NCBI GenBank assembly: GCA_025354985.1
Contig: JANXLU010000068.1
Span: 124,001-188,000, forward strand
Direction of reading: 5' to 3'
DNA: 64,000 bases
Origin: Chloroflexota bacterium
GTDB taxonomy: Bacteria > Chloroflexota > Anaerolineae > J036 > Brachytrichaceae
The notes beneath the pieces were generated by a model. It searched no databases, was not told the origin of the DNA, and saw only the letters and a list, made by a program, of their open reading frames with translations. Each line of letters opens with the position of its first letter. Position 1 is the first letter of the stretch. The position numbers and the translations under genes were made by a program. This document shows positions 43,745-52,531 of this stretch, in pieces.

Positions 43745-45334
43745 TTAATTAATTAGTTTGTAAGCCTCAAGCGTAAGGAACTCATCAAACACCGGTCGTT
43801 TGGTCATGTCGCGAAAAAGGACAGAGGCGCTTCTAAATTCGGCACGCTCGCATCGTTCAGGACCCAATTCCGCCCCGAGTTTCACCAAAACATCATCCAT
43901 GATGTGATCAAACAACTCTGAAGTTAGTTTTCGACCATCGGCCAAAGGCGCCTGGTGAAATACCCACTGCCACAATTGCGCGCGACTTATCTCGGCAGTA
44001 GCAGCATCCTCCATCAAGTTATACAGTGGCACGCATCCGTTTCCTCGCAACCACGCATCCATATATTGCACGCCCACGGAAATATTGGTTCGGACGCCTG
44101 TTTCAGTGATTAACCCTTCCTGCGGCTTAAGCAAGTCTGCAGAGGTAACCGATACATCCTCGCGTTTCCGTGCAATCTGGTTCTCGGTCTTCATCGCGGC
44201 AAACTGTTCCGCAGCAATGCCAACCAGACCAGGATGTGCAACCCAAGTGCCGTCGTGCCCATCGGTAACCTCGCGCAACTTGTCTGCCCGGACCTTGGAA
44301 AGTGCCACTTCATTCGCCGAGGAGTCGCCCTTGATTGGAATCTGCGCGGCCATGCCTCCGATTGCATAGGCGCCACGACGATGACACGTTTTTATTGTGT
44401 TGAGCGCATATGCGCGCATGAAAGGCGATGTCATGGTCACCTGTGCGCGATCAGGCAAAATATATGCCTTGTATGTTGCCAGCTTCTTGATATAGCTGAA
44501 TATGTAATCCCAGCGACCGCAATTCAACCCGACAATGTGCTCGCGCAACTCGTACAAAATTTCATCTTCTTCAAAAGCGGCAAGTATCGTTTCGATCAGC
44601 GCCGTTACCGCTATCGATCCACGGGGTACGCCGATCGTATCCTCGGCAAAAACAAACACGTCGTGCCACAACCTGGCCTCCAAGTGGCTCTCCATCTTTG
44701 GGAGATAAAAATACGGCCCGCTGCCGCGCCTCACGAGCTCGGCAACATTATGGAAAAAGTATAGACCAAAATCGAAGAGGCTGCCGGATATCTGGGCGCC
44801 ATCCACTGTCATATTTTTTTCATTTAGATGCCATCCACGCGGCCGAACAATTAATGTTGCGGTGTGCTCGGCAAGTTTGTACTGTTTCCCGTCTGGATTC
44901 TCAAAACTAATCGTGCGGTTTATGGCGTCGCGTAAATTAACGTGTCCCTGAATGTTGTTGTCACGGGTGGGTGAATTGCTATCTTCAAAATCCGCCATAA
45001 AGCAGTTTGCTCCACTGTTTAAGGCATTGATAATCATCTTTCGATCAACGGGGCCGGTAATTTCCACATTTCGCCTTTTCAAGTCAGCCGGCGCACTGCG
45101 AACTGACCAATCCGCATCACGAATATGCTTGGTTTGAGGAAGAAAATCCGGCAGCTCGCCCGCGGCGATGCGGGTCTGTCGCGCCATCCGGGCCGCCAAC
45201 AAATCAAGACGACGTGCATCAAAATTTCGGTGCAACGCAGCCAGAAACGACAGAGCCTGCGGCGTGAGCACTTGATGCGTCTGATCGTTATCAGGGAATT
45301 GAGTTGCGATTCCTGTGCTGTTTGTTACTGTCAT
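43745..45334 (-). CDS. aceB: malate synthase A
   Basis: A 529-residue enzyme that condenses glyoxylate and acetyl-CoA to malate. The stretch ITGPVDRKMIINALNSGA near residue 75, then ANCFMADFEDSNSP, is characteristic of the A isoform. RPRGWHLNEKNM and FDFGLYFFHN follow. TMTSPFMRAYALNTIKTCHRRGAYA is the last conserved region before the catalytic-Asp part. ATG 45334 has AGGTGA seven bases upstream; a GTG at 45343 is an alternative. It is the last gene of the protease operon, 13 bases after the emfourin-like gene. No isocitrate lyase is in the window. Confidence 0.95.
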   Translation of the reverse strand: MTVTNSTGIATQFPDNDQTHQVLTPQALSFLAALHRNFDARRLDLLAARMARQTRIAAGELPDFLPQTKHIRDADWSVRSAPADLKRRNVEITGPVDRKMIINALNSGANCFMADFEDSNSPTRDNNIQGHVNLRDAINRTISFENPDGKQYKLAEHTATLIVRPRGWHLNEKNMTVDGAQISGSLFDFGLYFFHNVAELVRRGSGPYFYLPKMESHLEARLWHDVFVFAEDTIGVPRGSIAVTALIETILAAFEEDEILYELREHIVGLNCGRWDYIFSYIKKLATYKAYILPDRAQVTMTSPFMRAYALNTIKTCHRRGAYAIGGMAAQIPIKGDSSANEVALSKVRADKLREVTDGHDGTWVAHPGLVGIAAEQFAAMKTENQIARKREDVSVTSADLLKPQEGLITETGVRTNISVGVQYMDAWLRGNGCVPLYNLMEDAATAEISRAQLWQWVFHQAPLADGRKLTSELFDHIMDDVLVKLGAELGPERCERAEFRSASVLFRDMTKRPVFDEFLTLEAYKLIN

Positions 45335-45347
45335 GTGAGTCACCTGA

Positions 45348-45986
45348 CTAGGCTACCAAATATGTTTTCAGTAGGGTGATGAGTTCGCCGACGGGTTTTG
45401 GAATTGATCCGTCAAAGACTTCCAAATCATGGACCTTGTTGTCTACAGTTGCGACAAGCTCGTAGGCATATGTGTCGGGCCGCTGATTGCCTATGATTGA
45501 GACTGGCGCAAATGTTTCGGCCGTAATTAAGGACACCATGTCCTCCAATACCCTGGCATCCAAATTCAATTCTGTCGCGGCCGCACCGTCGTTTCCATGC
45601 TCGACATGTTTGCTTCGCACGTGACCATCGGCAAATACCGATACCTCGCGTGACGAAAAACTAATTCCGCCACTCATTCGCATGCACACGATCGCGCCAT
45701 CAGAAAGCGTTGGCTTGGCCGCGCCCCTTAAAGACTGGGAAGCAATGTTCTTGCCCAGGGAAGCAAGGGTTGAATCCAACGAAGCATTGATGCCAATTAT
45801 CGTCTGAGGCTGCAAACCGTCATGGTCGGCGTTCGACACATCAAGCTGACCGAATAGCTTGTCATTGCTTTTTGCGGGCGGCGTCCCAATTCTGTCACTT
45901 CGCCGCGCAGTAGGTTTGGTGGCGCGTGTCCTTCTCGGCGTTCCCGCGGCGTGCCCCGGTTTGGCTTTCTTATGTCGCGCTGTCAT
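45348..45986 (-). CDS. emfourin-like candidate M4 protease inhibitor
   Basis: A 212-residue protein with two parts. The first 70 residues are basic and disordered (KKAKPGHAAGTPRRTRATKP). Residues 95-210 have MRMSGGISFSS, then FADGHVRSKH, LDARVLEDMVSLITAETF, PDTYAYELVATVDNKVHDLEVFDGSIP and a final LITLLKTYL. This order (SGG, Asp, helix, PDxxxYxL, G/K-HxV, DxxxP) is what I remember of emfourin, the inhibitor of the protealysin M4 protease in Serratia. It starts inside the stop of the gene before it (ATGA), in the operon of an M4 protease. No signal peptide is visible, so an intracellular inhibitor or docking role is possible. The family call is moderate. Confidence 0.5.
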   Translation of the reverse strand: MTARHKKAKPGHAAGTPRRTRATKPTARRSDRIGTPPAKSNDKLFGQLDVSNADHDGLQPQTIIGINASLDSTLASLGKNIASQSLRGAAKPTLSDGAIVCMRMSGGISFSSREVSVFADGHVRSKHVEHGNDGAAATELNLDARVLEDMVSLITAETFAPVSIIGNQRPDTYAYELVATVDNKVHDLEVFDGSIPKPVGELITLLKTYLVA

Positions 45987-46594
45987 TCCACCCTCACGGT
46001 TTTTAACATTTCGTCAAACTGCGCATTGGCGCGGTCATATTCACTGCTTGGTGCGGAAAGCGTCACATAATAGCTTGTCTGCCTGCCAACCAGTATGACG
46101 TCTCGCGTCTGAACCACCACCGGCAGCGAAGCACTGCGCGGTTGGTCAATCGGCTGGGTCGTAAAGGCATAGCCAAGTTCCACACCCTTGGTGCCTCCGA
46201 CCGTCGTCTCACGGCTTCCCAGAAAGTGGTATCCGGTCAACTTATTGCGCTCTTCCACACGACGATCCAACAAGGTCTGGAGGGTTGGTGGGCTTGCAAT
46301 GTCCAAGTCGCGCCTAATCACTACCACGTTTGACTTGTAGGCCGAACCGGTCTCCGGGTCTTGAACTTTGAGAAGTGAGTCCGACAGCGTCGTGCCCTTC
46401 TCCCAACCAGATGGGTACGCCAGCCGAAATGTTGATTCAGGCTCTTGATACACCTCCAAACGCGCATCAACAACCCGATGGATAATAAATCCTGCAACCA
46501 ACGCGAGTGCAGACACCAACAAGACACCAACATCCTTGCGGGTGTGTCGTATGCGCCAATATTGTTGACTGGCCGTTGTTTTGACCACCGCCAT
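45983..46594 (-). CDS. single-pass membrane protein with PsbP/DUF1795-like outer domain
   Basis: A 203-residue protein. Residues 1-22 are basic, residues 23-40 (GVLLVSALALVAGFIIHR) a membrane helix, and the rest lies outside. The outer domain contains FRLAYPSGWEKGTT near residue 58, KSNVVVIRRDLD, TTVGGTKGVELGYAF and DVILVGRQTSYYVTLSAPSSEYDRAN. This sequence order resembles the PsbP/DUF1795-type folds in which a YPxxW segment and a late FDxxLxTxR helix occur (here FDEMLKTVRVE). Function unknown. It begins two bases after the PrsW-like gene and its stop overlaps the emfourin-like start. Confidence 0.7.
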   Translation of the reverse strand: MAVVKTTASQQYWRIRHTRKDVGVLLVSALALVAGFIIHRVVDARLEVYQEPESTFRLAYPSGWEKGTTLSDSLLKVQDPETGSAYKSNVVVIRRDLDIASPPTLQTLLDRRVEERNKLTGYHFLGSRETTVGGTKGVELGYAFTTQPIDQPRSASLPVVVQTRDVILVGRQTSYYVTLSAPSSEYDRANAQFDEMLKTVRVE

Positions 46595-46596
46595 CG

Positions 46597-47526
46597 TTAT
46601 GCCCTCCCAAACTGAACCGACATGCTTCGTCGCATCAGCACCAACAATAGTCCAAATGCTGCCGCCGCCAGCAGCCCGCCCAAAATCAACGACCGAAATG
46701 GTTCAGTGGTTAATCCACTCGCGCTAACCTCACTCAGCAACCACGTAAATAGTCCGTTAAGAAAGGCGCACACGATAAACCCGGTCGGAACATACCATGT
46801 TGGCCGATGCTTAAACTTCGCTTCGGCCATCACATAGCCCATCAACCCACCAAATGCGGCCTGCGCCATTGCAGTGGTAACGGTGCGAATTACGCCTGCA
46901 GTCAAATCCACCCCTCCATTGTCAATGACATATCGCAAATTCAACAGGGCCGCCAGACCCAGACCTGCTGCCGTTCCATAAACGATACCGTCCATTCGCT
47001 CGTCAAAATCCGCCGATGCATACACCGTCCGCACCGCCAAATATTGCACAAGTTGATAGACCACGCCAAGAACCAAAACGCTAGCCATCAGCGACACCCA
47101 GGTCACGTGCGCCCACTCTGAAACATGAAACGCATCTTCAATGAGACGGCGCCCCGCCACGTCATACACGACCATCGCCACTATGACCACTTGCGCAATT
47201 CTGGTCTTTGGTTCCGGTTCAACTTGATCCTCGCGATAGAACCAGATAAGCCACAATATGCTGGGCACGACGGATATCAAAATTCCGGCGATCCACATTG
47301 GTGGGCCGCTGAGCGGCCCACTGCTTAGGCCAAGCAGCGCCGCCCCTACGGCAAAAACCACGAGCCCGATAATTTGTGCCAACCCTGCGCGCCACATGCC
47401 CGCATGCGGTTTGTTCACCAGCGCGAAATGTCGCGCACAGTACACCCTTCCGCCATAGGCGTTATAAGGAGCAACCAGCGGTTCTCCACAGATGCAACAA
47501 TCGGCGTCTTGCGACATATCTAGCAT
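46597..47526 (-). CDS. PrsW-like membrane protein without catalytic residues, with N-terminal zinc-ribbon
   Basis: A 309-residue protein. Residues 10-33 form a CxxC...CxxH site (C10, C13, C30, H33). About eight membrane helices follow. The core matches the PrsW pattern (YREDQVEPEPK, then ADFDERMDGIVYGTAAGLGLAAL and GLMGYVMAEAKF). The glutamates and lysine of the EExxK motif are replaced (Y157, Q158, Q161), the Glu of the EN motif is L195 and the metal histidines are Q222 and N257. PrsW cleaves anti-sigma factors inside membranes; this copy probably does not cleave. The ATG at 47526 has AGGAG seven bases upstream. It lies 21 bases after the M4 protease gene and two before the next. Confidence 0.8.
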   Translation of the reverse strand: MLDMSQDADCCICGEPLVAPYNAYGGRVYCARHFALVNKPHAGMWRAGLAQIIGLVVFAVGAALLGLSSGPLSGPPMWIAGILISVVPSILWLIWFYREDQVEPEPKTRIAQVVIVAMVVYDVAGRRLIEDAFHVSEWAHVTWVSLMASVLVLGVVYQLVQYLAVRTVYASADFDERMDGIVYGTAAGLGLAALLNLRYVIDNGGVDLTAGVIRTVTTAMAQAAFGGLMGYVMAEAKFKHRPTWYVPTGFIVCAFLNGLFTWLLSEVSASGLTTEPFRSLILGGLLAAAAFGLLLVLMRRSMSVQFGRA

Positions 47527-47547
47527 GAACTTCTCCTGATGGTTCCG

Positions 47548-50169
47548 TTACCTGCTTCGGCGGAGCGTGGCATTAACCAGGAACGGGTTGTTTGCGTTTG
47601 AAGGAAGCGTTACTCCATTGTCTGCGATTACGGGACGGTAATTTCGTGCAACAATGATCACACTGTACTGCTTGTTTCTGGCAATCGCACTCTCAGTTTG
47701 AAATTGACCGTTGCTATCAGTGACCGCTGTTGTCAGAATATCCTGCTCATTTACGTTGTCCTGCGCAGCCACCGCGCTGGCACTGAGACCCGCACGCAGA
47801 ATAATGACCTGCGCACCTGGCACCCCGCGTCCGGTATCCGCATCAACCAGCTTGCCACCCAAATAGACCACGTCGTTGGCCCGTGGTTGAGGAGCGGCGG
47901 GTGCCGTGCCTGTTGTGCACGCAATAATGCCCACGTCATCAACGAAGAAGCTGGAAGTATTTTGTCTGGGGTTCTCCGCAGTGAATAACAATCGGATCGA
48001 ATGGCCGGCTAGCTGGCTTATGTCAAATTGCTGTTGTGTCCAAGCATCATCTGCATCATCACTCGTTAACTGTTCGATCACCGCCCTACCCGTGCTTTGA
48101 GGATTAGCTATCTGGGTCGCAAATCGCGCCGGGCTGGTGAAGAACCCCAGTACGCCGCCGGTTTCCTTGTGGATCAGCCGAAAGTATCGCAAACTGACCG
48201 TTGTCGCGTTTGCCGGAATTGCGATATCCTGATAAATGGCCTGAAGCGGTTCCTGGTCCTGGCCACCAAGCCAGGCACTACCCGTACCCGTGTGCGGCAG
48301 CTCGGATTCGATCAAGCCGGTATTGCCTTTTGTATTCTGCTTCCATGTATCTTGACTTTCAAATCCACCGTTCTTTACGACGTTGACGCACCCCGCAGGC
48401 AGTGTCTCAGGCGCCGATGGTTGTGCCGGCGTTTGCGTCGTCGGTTGCGTTGTGGGAGCAGCCGGCCCTACACTGCTTGCACCAGCTCCTATGCCCACCT
48501 GTGACCAAGCCGTTCGTACCACAGTCGCGCCGTCTGCTCCATATAGTTCCTGGGCGCTCCGTATAGTTGCATTGGCAGCGTCCGCAAAATTGCTACGCGG
48601 AGTCAAATAGTTAGTCAGCGCGCGATACCAAATTTGCGCGAGTTTGTCCTTTCCAAGCGATTGACCCACGTAGTAGGCCGCGTGGTTTGGCACGCCGCTA
48701 TTGATATGTACACCGCCGTTATCCGCCCGGCGGCTTATTTCCAAATTGGCATACTCGTTCATCGTCGCCGGCTGCCCAACGCCTGCCAGAGGATTTCGGG
48801 GGTTGTAATAGCCACCGGCATTTGGATCACTCATGCTCCTCAAATAGGGCACGGGAAATGGCGGCGACTTCACTGTGCCCCGGCCAATGTCCCAGTTTGC
48901 ACCGCTAATTAGAACGCCAAAGACATCAGCATAGCTTTCGTTTAGCGCGCCACTTTGTGACTCATATACAAGGTTGGCCGTGCTTTCGACCACACCGTGG
49001 GTAAACTCATGCCCGATGACATCCAAACCATACGCCAGGGGACGAAACATCCGGCCTCCGTCGCCAAAGACCATTTGCTTCGCCTCGCCAATCCACGCCG
49101 CATTTTCCTGCTCCTGCGGGTCGCTTCCAAAATGCACCGTGCTAATAAGTGGCATACCGCGACCGTCCAGGCTGTCTCGCTTGAAATTCGTCGAATAAAA
49201 GTCATAGACCTTGCCGGCACCATCGTGTGCCGCCTGTCCGATTGGATCGGCTGTCCGGTTGCCTTCATCCGCCAGAAGCCTGCCTGGCAAATCTTCGGTT
49301 GCCTGCGCAGTAAATGTCTGGCGGCGCCGCAAAATTTCGTTCGCATCAATTGCATGGGTCACCACGGGGCGGCGTGCGTTTACAAAAAACGTCCACTGTC
49401 CCAGCGGCGTGCGCGTGAGCATTTTCACCATCCACACCAGCGTTGGATGGTCATTCACGTCCACATACACCATGAGCTGAGTTCGATTGCCGAGAACCGA
49501 TGGCAATGCAGTTGCGGCTTCAGCCCCGTCCAATTGGCGTTCGCGCAGATTACGCAACGCCAAATCTTCGGCTTCAGCCCGATCAACGGTTGGTTCTATG
49601 TTCAAAACTAGCGAGGGCACATACTGCCCGTTGACCGCGAGCACGTGATTGCTGGCGTCAACATGGACGAACAACTGCCGGCCATAAACTGGCAAACCCT
49701 GAAATATTTGTCCAAACCTTGCGTGTTGGAAACCATCCAATGTGTCCGGCGCCAGTTCCAATAGTTGCAAATCTTTCTGTGCCGAGCCCAGCATGAACAG
49801 GCCCCGGTTTTCGTCCAGGAACCCGCGCGCCAGAGCTTCGGGGTTGCCGCGCTCAATTGCCGGGGCAACATACGGAAGCGGCGTCACATGATCCGAAGAT
49901 TCAAGCCAGGTCACCGTACCAAAACTGTCACTTCGTGCAGCCAATAACGGTTGCGTTGTCATTGATTGCAGCCGCTTCAAGGCCACTGCTGGAGAGTCCT
50001 GATGAAGCGCTATTTCGCCTGTCACCTGATTGGTCGCGGTGCGTATTTGTTCGGCGTGCGGCGCAACAAAAAAGGCCGATGCTGCCAATGAAATCGTAGC
50101 AAGGATCGCGCCAATAGTCGCAATCCGCCTCGGTTTGGGATGCTGCTGTTTCAATATCAACTGCGTCAT
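47548..50169 (-). CDS. secreted M4 (thermolysin-like) zinc protease with C-terminal binding and regulatory domains
   Basis: An 873-residue exported protease. A signal-like stretch (residues 14-40, ATIGAILATISLAASAFFV) is followed by a propeptide (to about residue 290) of the FTP/PepSY type (GLPVYGRQLFVHVD). The catalytic domain has GHEFTH (about 387) and ESQSGALNESYADVFG, the two M4 zinc motifs. NNGGVHINSGVPNHAAY fits the family. After a Pro/Thr linker come a beta-sandwich-like domain (VVKNGGFESQDTW) and a carboxypeptidase-regulatory-like domain (LGGKLVDADTGRGVPGAQVI). The ATG at 50169 lies just after AGGAGG. It heads the operon with the pseudo-PrsW and emfourin-like genes. Confidence 0.92.
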   Translation of the reverse strand: MTQLILKQQHPKPRRIATIGAILATISLAASAFFVAPHAEQIRTATNQVTGEIALHQDSPAVALKRLQSMTTQPLLAARSDSFGTVTWLESSDHVTPLPYVAPAIERGNPEALARGFLDENRGLFMLGSAQKDLQLLELAPDTLDGFQHARFGQIFQGLPVYGRQLFVHVDASNHVLAVNGQYVPSLVLNIEPTVDRAEAEDLALRNLRERQLDGAEAATALPSVLGNRTQLMVYVDVNDHPTLVWMVKMLTRTPLGQWTFFVNARRPVVTHAIDANEILRRRQTFTAQATEDLPGRLLADEGNRTADPIGQAAHDGAGKVYDFYSTNFKRDSLDGRGMPLISTVHFGSDPQEQENAAWIGEAKQMVFGDGGRMFRPLAYGLDVIGHEFTHGVVESTANLVYESQSGALNESYADVFGVLISGANWDIGRGTVKSPPFPVPYLRSMSDPNAGGYYNPRNPLAGVGQPATMNEYANLEISRRADNGGVHINSGVPNHAAYYVGQSLGKDKLAQIWYRALTNYLTPRSNFADAANATIRSAQELYGADGATVVRTAWSQVGIGAGASSVGPAAPTTQPTTQTPAQPSAPETLPAGCVNVVKNGGFESQDTWKQNTKGNTGLIESELPHTGTGSAWLGGQDQEPLQAIYQDIAIPANATTVSLRYFRLIHKETGGVLGFFTSPARFATQIANPQSTGRAVIEQLTSDDADDAWTQQQFDISQLAGHSIRLLFTAENPRQNTSSFFVDDVGIIACTTGTAPAAPQPRANDVVYLGGKLVDADTGRGVPGAQVIILRAGLSASAVAAQDNVNEQDILTTAVTDSNGQFQTESAIARNKQYSVIIVARNYRPVIADNGVTLPSNANNPFLVNATLRRSR

Positions 50170-50322
50170 GTTCCTCCTGAGAACAACCAAAAGTTGCATG
50201 TAACAACGTTGAGTTTACGTTGTACCAGACACACATGCAACTGAACGCGTAAGCATGAATACTTGAGCGTCCAAATCCGACGTGCCAAGTGTAACGGACT
50301 TTTCGAAAGGTGAGTTACCAAA

Positions 50323-51168
50323 CTATTTGGAAGGTACAACATCTGGACGAAGGAGGCGAGCGACCAACGTCTGGTAAAAATAATTGCGATTTTGGATGCG
50401 CGCAAAGCGGGCGAAATACGGACAACTGGCCACCGTCACAATGTCGCCGTTTTCAAGCACAATCTCCTGTTGACCATCGGCTGTCATCGTCGCTTCGCTT
50501 TCAGTGCTGACTGTCAACTCAATCGTGCTGCCCAAATCCGCAACGATGGCCCGATCCAGGCTTAGGTGTGGCGCAATTGGCACGATCAACATGTTCTTTA
50601 ACGTCGGCGAAAGGATTGGTCCGCCGGCAGCCAGCGCGTATGCCGTGCTGCCCGTGGCCGTGCTCACAATCATTCCGTCGCAGGCGTAGTCGGTTAGAAC
50701 ACTACCGTCAATGCTGACCTTTACATGAACAAGTCTGGCCATTGTCCGGCGCCCAACCACGACGTCGTTAAGCGCATCCTGCCTGCCCAAGATTGTCTTG
50801 CCGCGCGATACAGTGGCGGTGATCATTGCGCGTTCCTCCAGCCAATAGTTGCCCATCAAAAAGCTGGGAAGTACAGTCCGCCAGTTATCGCGCGTCATCT
50901 CGCTCAAAAAGCCAAGCTTACCCATGTGGACGCTCGCCACCGGCACTCCGTTTGGTGCGGCCACGCGCGCGGCTCTCAAAATGCTGCCATCACCGCCCAG
51001 CGTTACAACCAGGTCAATACCGGGCATAAATGCGGCCATCATGTCGCTCTCCCAACTCGTTGCGCGATGAACCAGCACGCCCCTATGGATCAAGAAATCC
51101 GCGATTTCGCCGGCAAGTTCGCGCGTCTCGGGCTTTTTGGGATGATCCAATACTGCAACTTTACGCAT
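50323..51168 (-). CDS. nadK: NAD kinase
   Basis: A 281-residue enzyme that makes NADP from NAD and ATP. The diagnostic GGDG is in LVVTLGGDGSILRAAR near residue 59. CDGMIVSTATGSTAYALAAGGPI is the second NAD-binding motif. The N-terminal RKVAVLDHPKKPE and mid-region PVASVHMGKLGFLSEM also fit. ATG 51168 or ATG 51174 is possible. It follows hisS with a gap of four to ten bases. A 153-base region between nadK and the M4 protease gene contains no clear signal. Confidence 0.94.
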   Translation of the reverse strand: MRKVAVLDHPKKPETRELAGEIADFLIHRGVLVHRATSWESDMMAAFMPGIDLVVTLGGDGSILRAARVAAPNGVPVASVHMGKLGFLSEMTRDNWRTVLPSFLMGNYWLEERAMITATVSRGKTILGRQDALNDVVVGRRTMARLVHVKVSIDGSVLTDYACDGMIVSTATGSTAYALAAGGPILSPTLKNMLIVPIAPHLSLDRAIVADLGSTIELTVSTESEATMTADGQQEIVLENGDIVTVASCPYFARFARIQNRNYFYQTLVARLLRPDVVPSK

Positions 51169-51178
51169 GATCATAAAC

Positions 51179-52531
51179 TTATTCCGCCAAAAGCTGCCGA
51201 ACTGTTTCTGTTACATCCGATGCAAGGCAGGTGCACTCAGTGGTGGTGCGCATGTCCTTTATTTTGAAGCTATTTGTAGAAAATTCATCTGCACCGGCAA
51301 TCAACGCCAACTTAAAGCCTTTTTTGCTTGCATACTTTAATTGATCGCCCAAACCCTTTTTGTCGAAGAAGACCTCAGCGCCAACACCGTTGCTGCGGAG
51401 CTGGGCGGCAGTTTGAAGATAATAATCCATTCGTGCGGGATCCATTGATGTAACCAGAACGGGAGCCACGGTTTGTGCACCCGTCGGCAAGACGCCGCGC
51501 TCTAGTAGCGCAAACATAAGCCGGCTGAGCCCAATGGATATTCCGACGCCTGGAAGCTTTTCACTGGTGAAAAAGCTGGCCAGGTCTTCATATCGCCCGC
51601 CGCTACAAATACTGCCAAGGTCGGCATGGTCAATCAACTTCGTTTCATAAACCGTTCCGGTGTAATAGCCCAAGCCTCGTGCCACGCTGGGATCAATGAC
51701 AAAATTCGCCTCGGGTACACCCAAGCTGCGCATACCAGCGACTACGGTTTTCAATTCTGCCAAGCCCTGGTCGTATGTTGCATTGCCATATGACGCTCCA
51801 TTACTCAGCTGTGTCAAAAGTTCATCGGTCGGCAGCGATTGCGCCGTCATGGCCATGATTGCGCTTGCTTGCATCTCGCTCAGCCCAAGGTTTTTGGTAA
51901 GGTCGGCAAATACGGTGTCTCTACTGGTCTTATCCAACCGGTCTACAGCGCGCAAAACGTCCGCAATTTGCCCGTGTGCCACGCCCTGTGCTTCAAAGAA
52001 GCCTTGCAAGAGTCGCCTGTTATTGATACGAATTACAAACGCGCCGATGTCCATCCGGTCAAAAATTTTGTAGATGATGGACGGAATCTCAGAATCATTA
52101 AACAGGCTGACGGATCCGCGGCCAATCACGTCGATATCGCATTGGTAAAACTCGCGATAGCGGCCCTTTTGAGCGCGTTCACCCCTCCAAACCTTTTGGA
52201 TCTGATAGCGCCGAAACGGAAAGGTCAGTTTGTCTTTGTGTTGAGCGACATAGCGCGCAAATGGAACGGTAAGGTCAAAGTGCAATGCAAACTCGGTCTC
52301 GCCCACTTCACCTGGTTGTGATTGCATTCGGGAAATTGCGTATATTTCCTTTTCCTCGCCTCCTTTCGAAGTTAGCACCTCCTTGCGTTCCACCGAAGGT
52401 GTTTCGATCGGAGCGAAGCCAAATGCTTCAAAGGTTTCCCGAATAATTTGCAGTGATCGATTAAACACGATCTGTTGTTCAGGTAACAACTCGGGAAATC
52501 CGCTCATGGGTCGGGGCGTTATTGCTGTCAT
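51179..52531 (-). CDS. hisS: histidyl-tRNA synthetase
   Basis: A 450-residue class II synthetase. Motif 1 is in the first 40 residues (SGFPELLPEQQ). Motif 2 lies in RYQIQKVWRGERAQKGRYREFYQCD near residue 108, with the histidine-specific GLGYYTGTVYE near 296. CSGGRYEDLASFF and GVGISIGLSRLMFAL, near 318-345, form motif 3. The C-terminal anticodon domain (PVLVTSMDP, EVFFDKKGLGDQLKYA) fits too. Its ATG overlaps the stop of the preceding lipoprotein gene (ATGA), and nadK follows almost immediately. Confidence 0.95.
   Translation of the reverse strand: MTAITPRPMSGFPELLPEQQIVFNRSLQIIRETFEAFGFAPIETPSVERKEVLTSKGGEEKEIYAISRMQSQPGEVGETEFALHFDLTVPFARYVAQHKDKLTFPFRRYQIQKVWRGERAQKGRYREFYQCDIDVIGRGSVSLFNDSEIPSIIYKIFDRMDIGAFVIRINNRRLLQGFFEAQGVAHGQIADVLRAVDRLDKTSRDTVFADLTKNLGLSEMQASAIMAMTAQSLPTDELLTQLSNGASYGNATYDQGLAELKTVVAGMRSLGVPEANFVIDPSVARGLGYYTGTVYETKLIDHADLGSICSGGRYEDLASFFTSEKLPGVGISIGLSRLMFALLERGVLPTGAQTVAPVLVTSMDPARMDYYLQTAAQLRSNGVGAEVFFDKKGLGDQLKYASKKGFKLALIAGADEFSTNSFKIKDMRTTTECTCLASDVTETVRQLLAE

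Noticed and set aside
50218-50340. GTTGTACC at about 50218 and GGTACAAC at about 50333 as a long hairpin ahead of the M4 gene
   Set aside because: Eight-base arms over 100 bases apart are expected by chance; one arm lies in nadK coding sequence.
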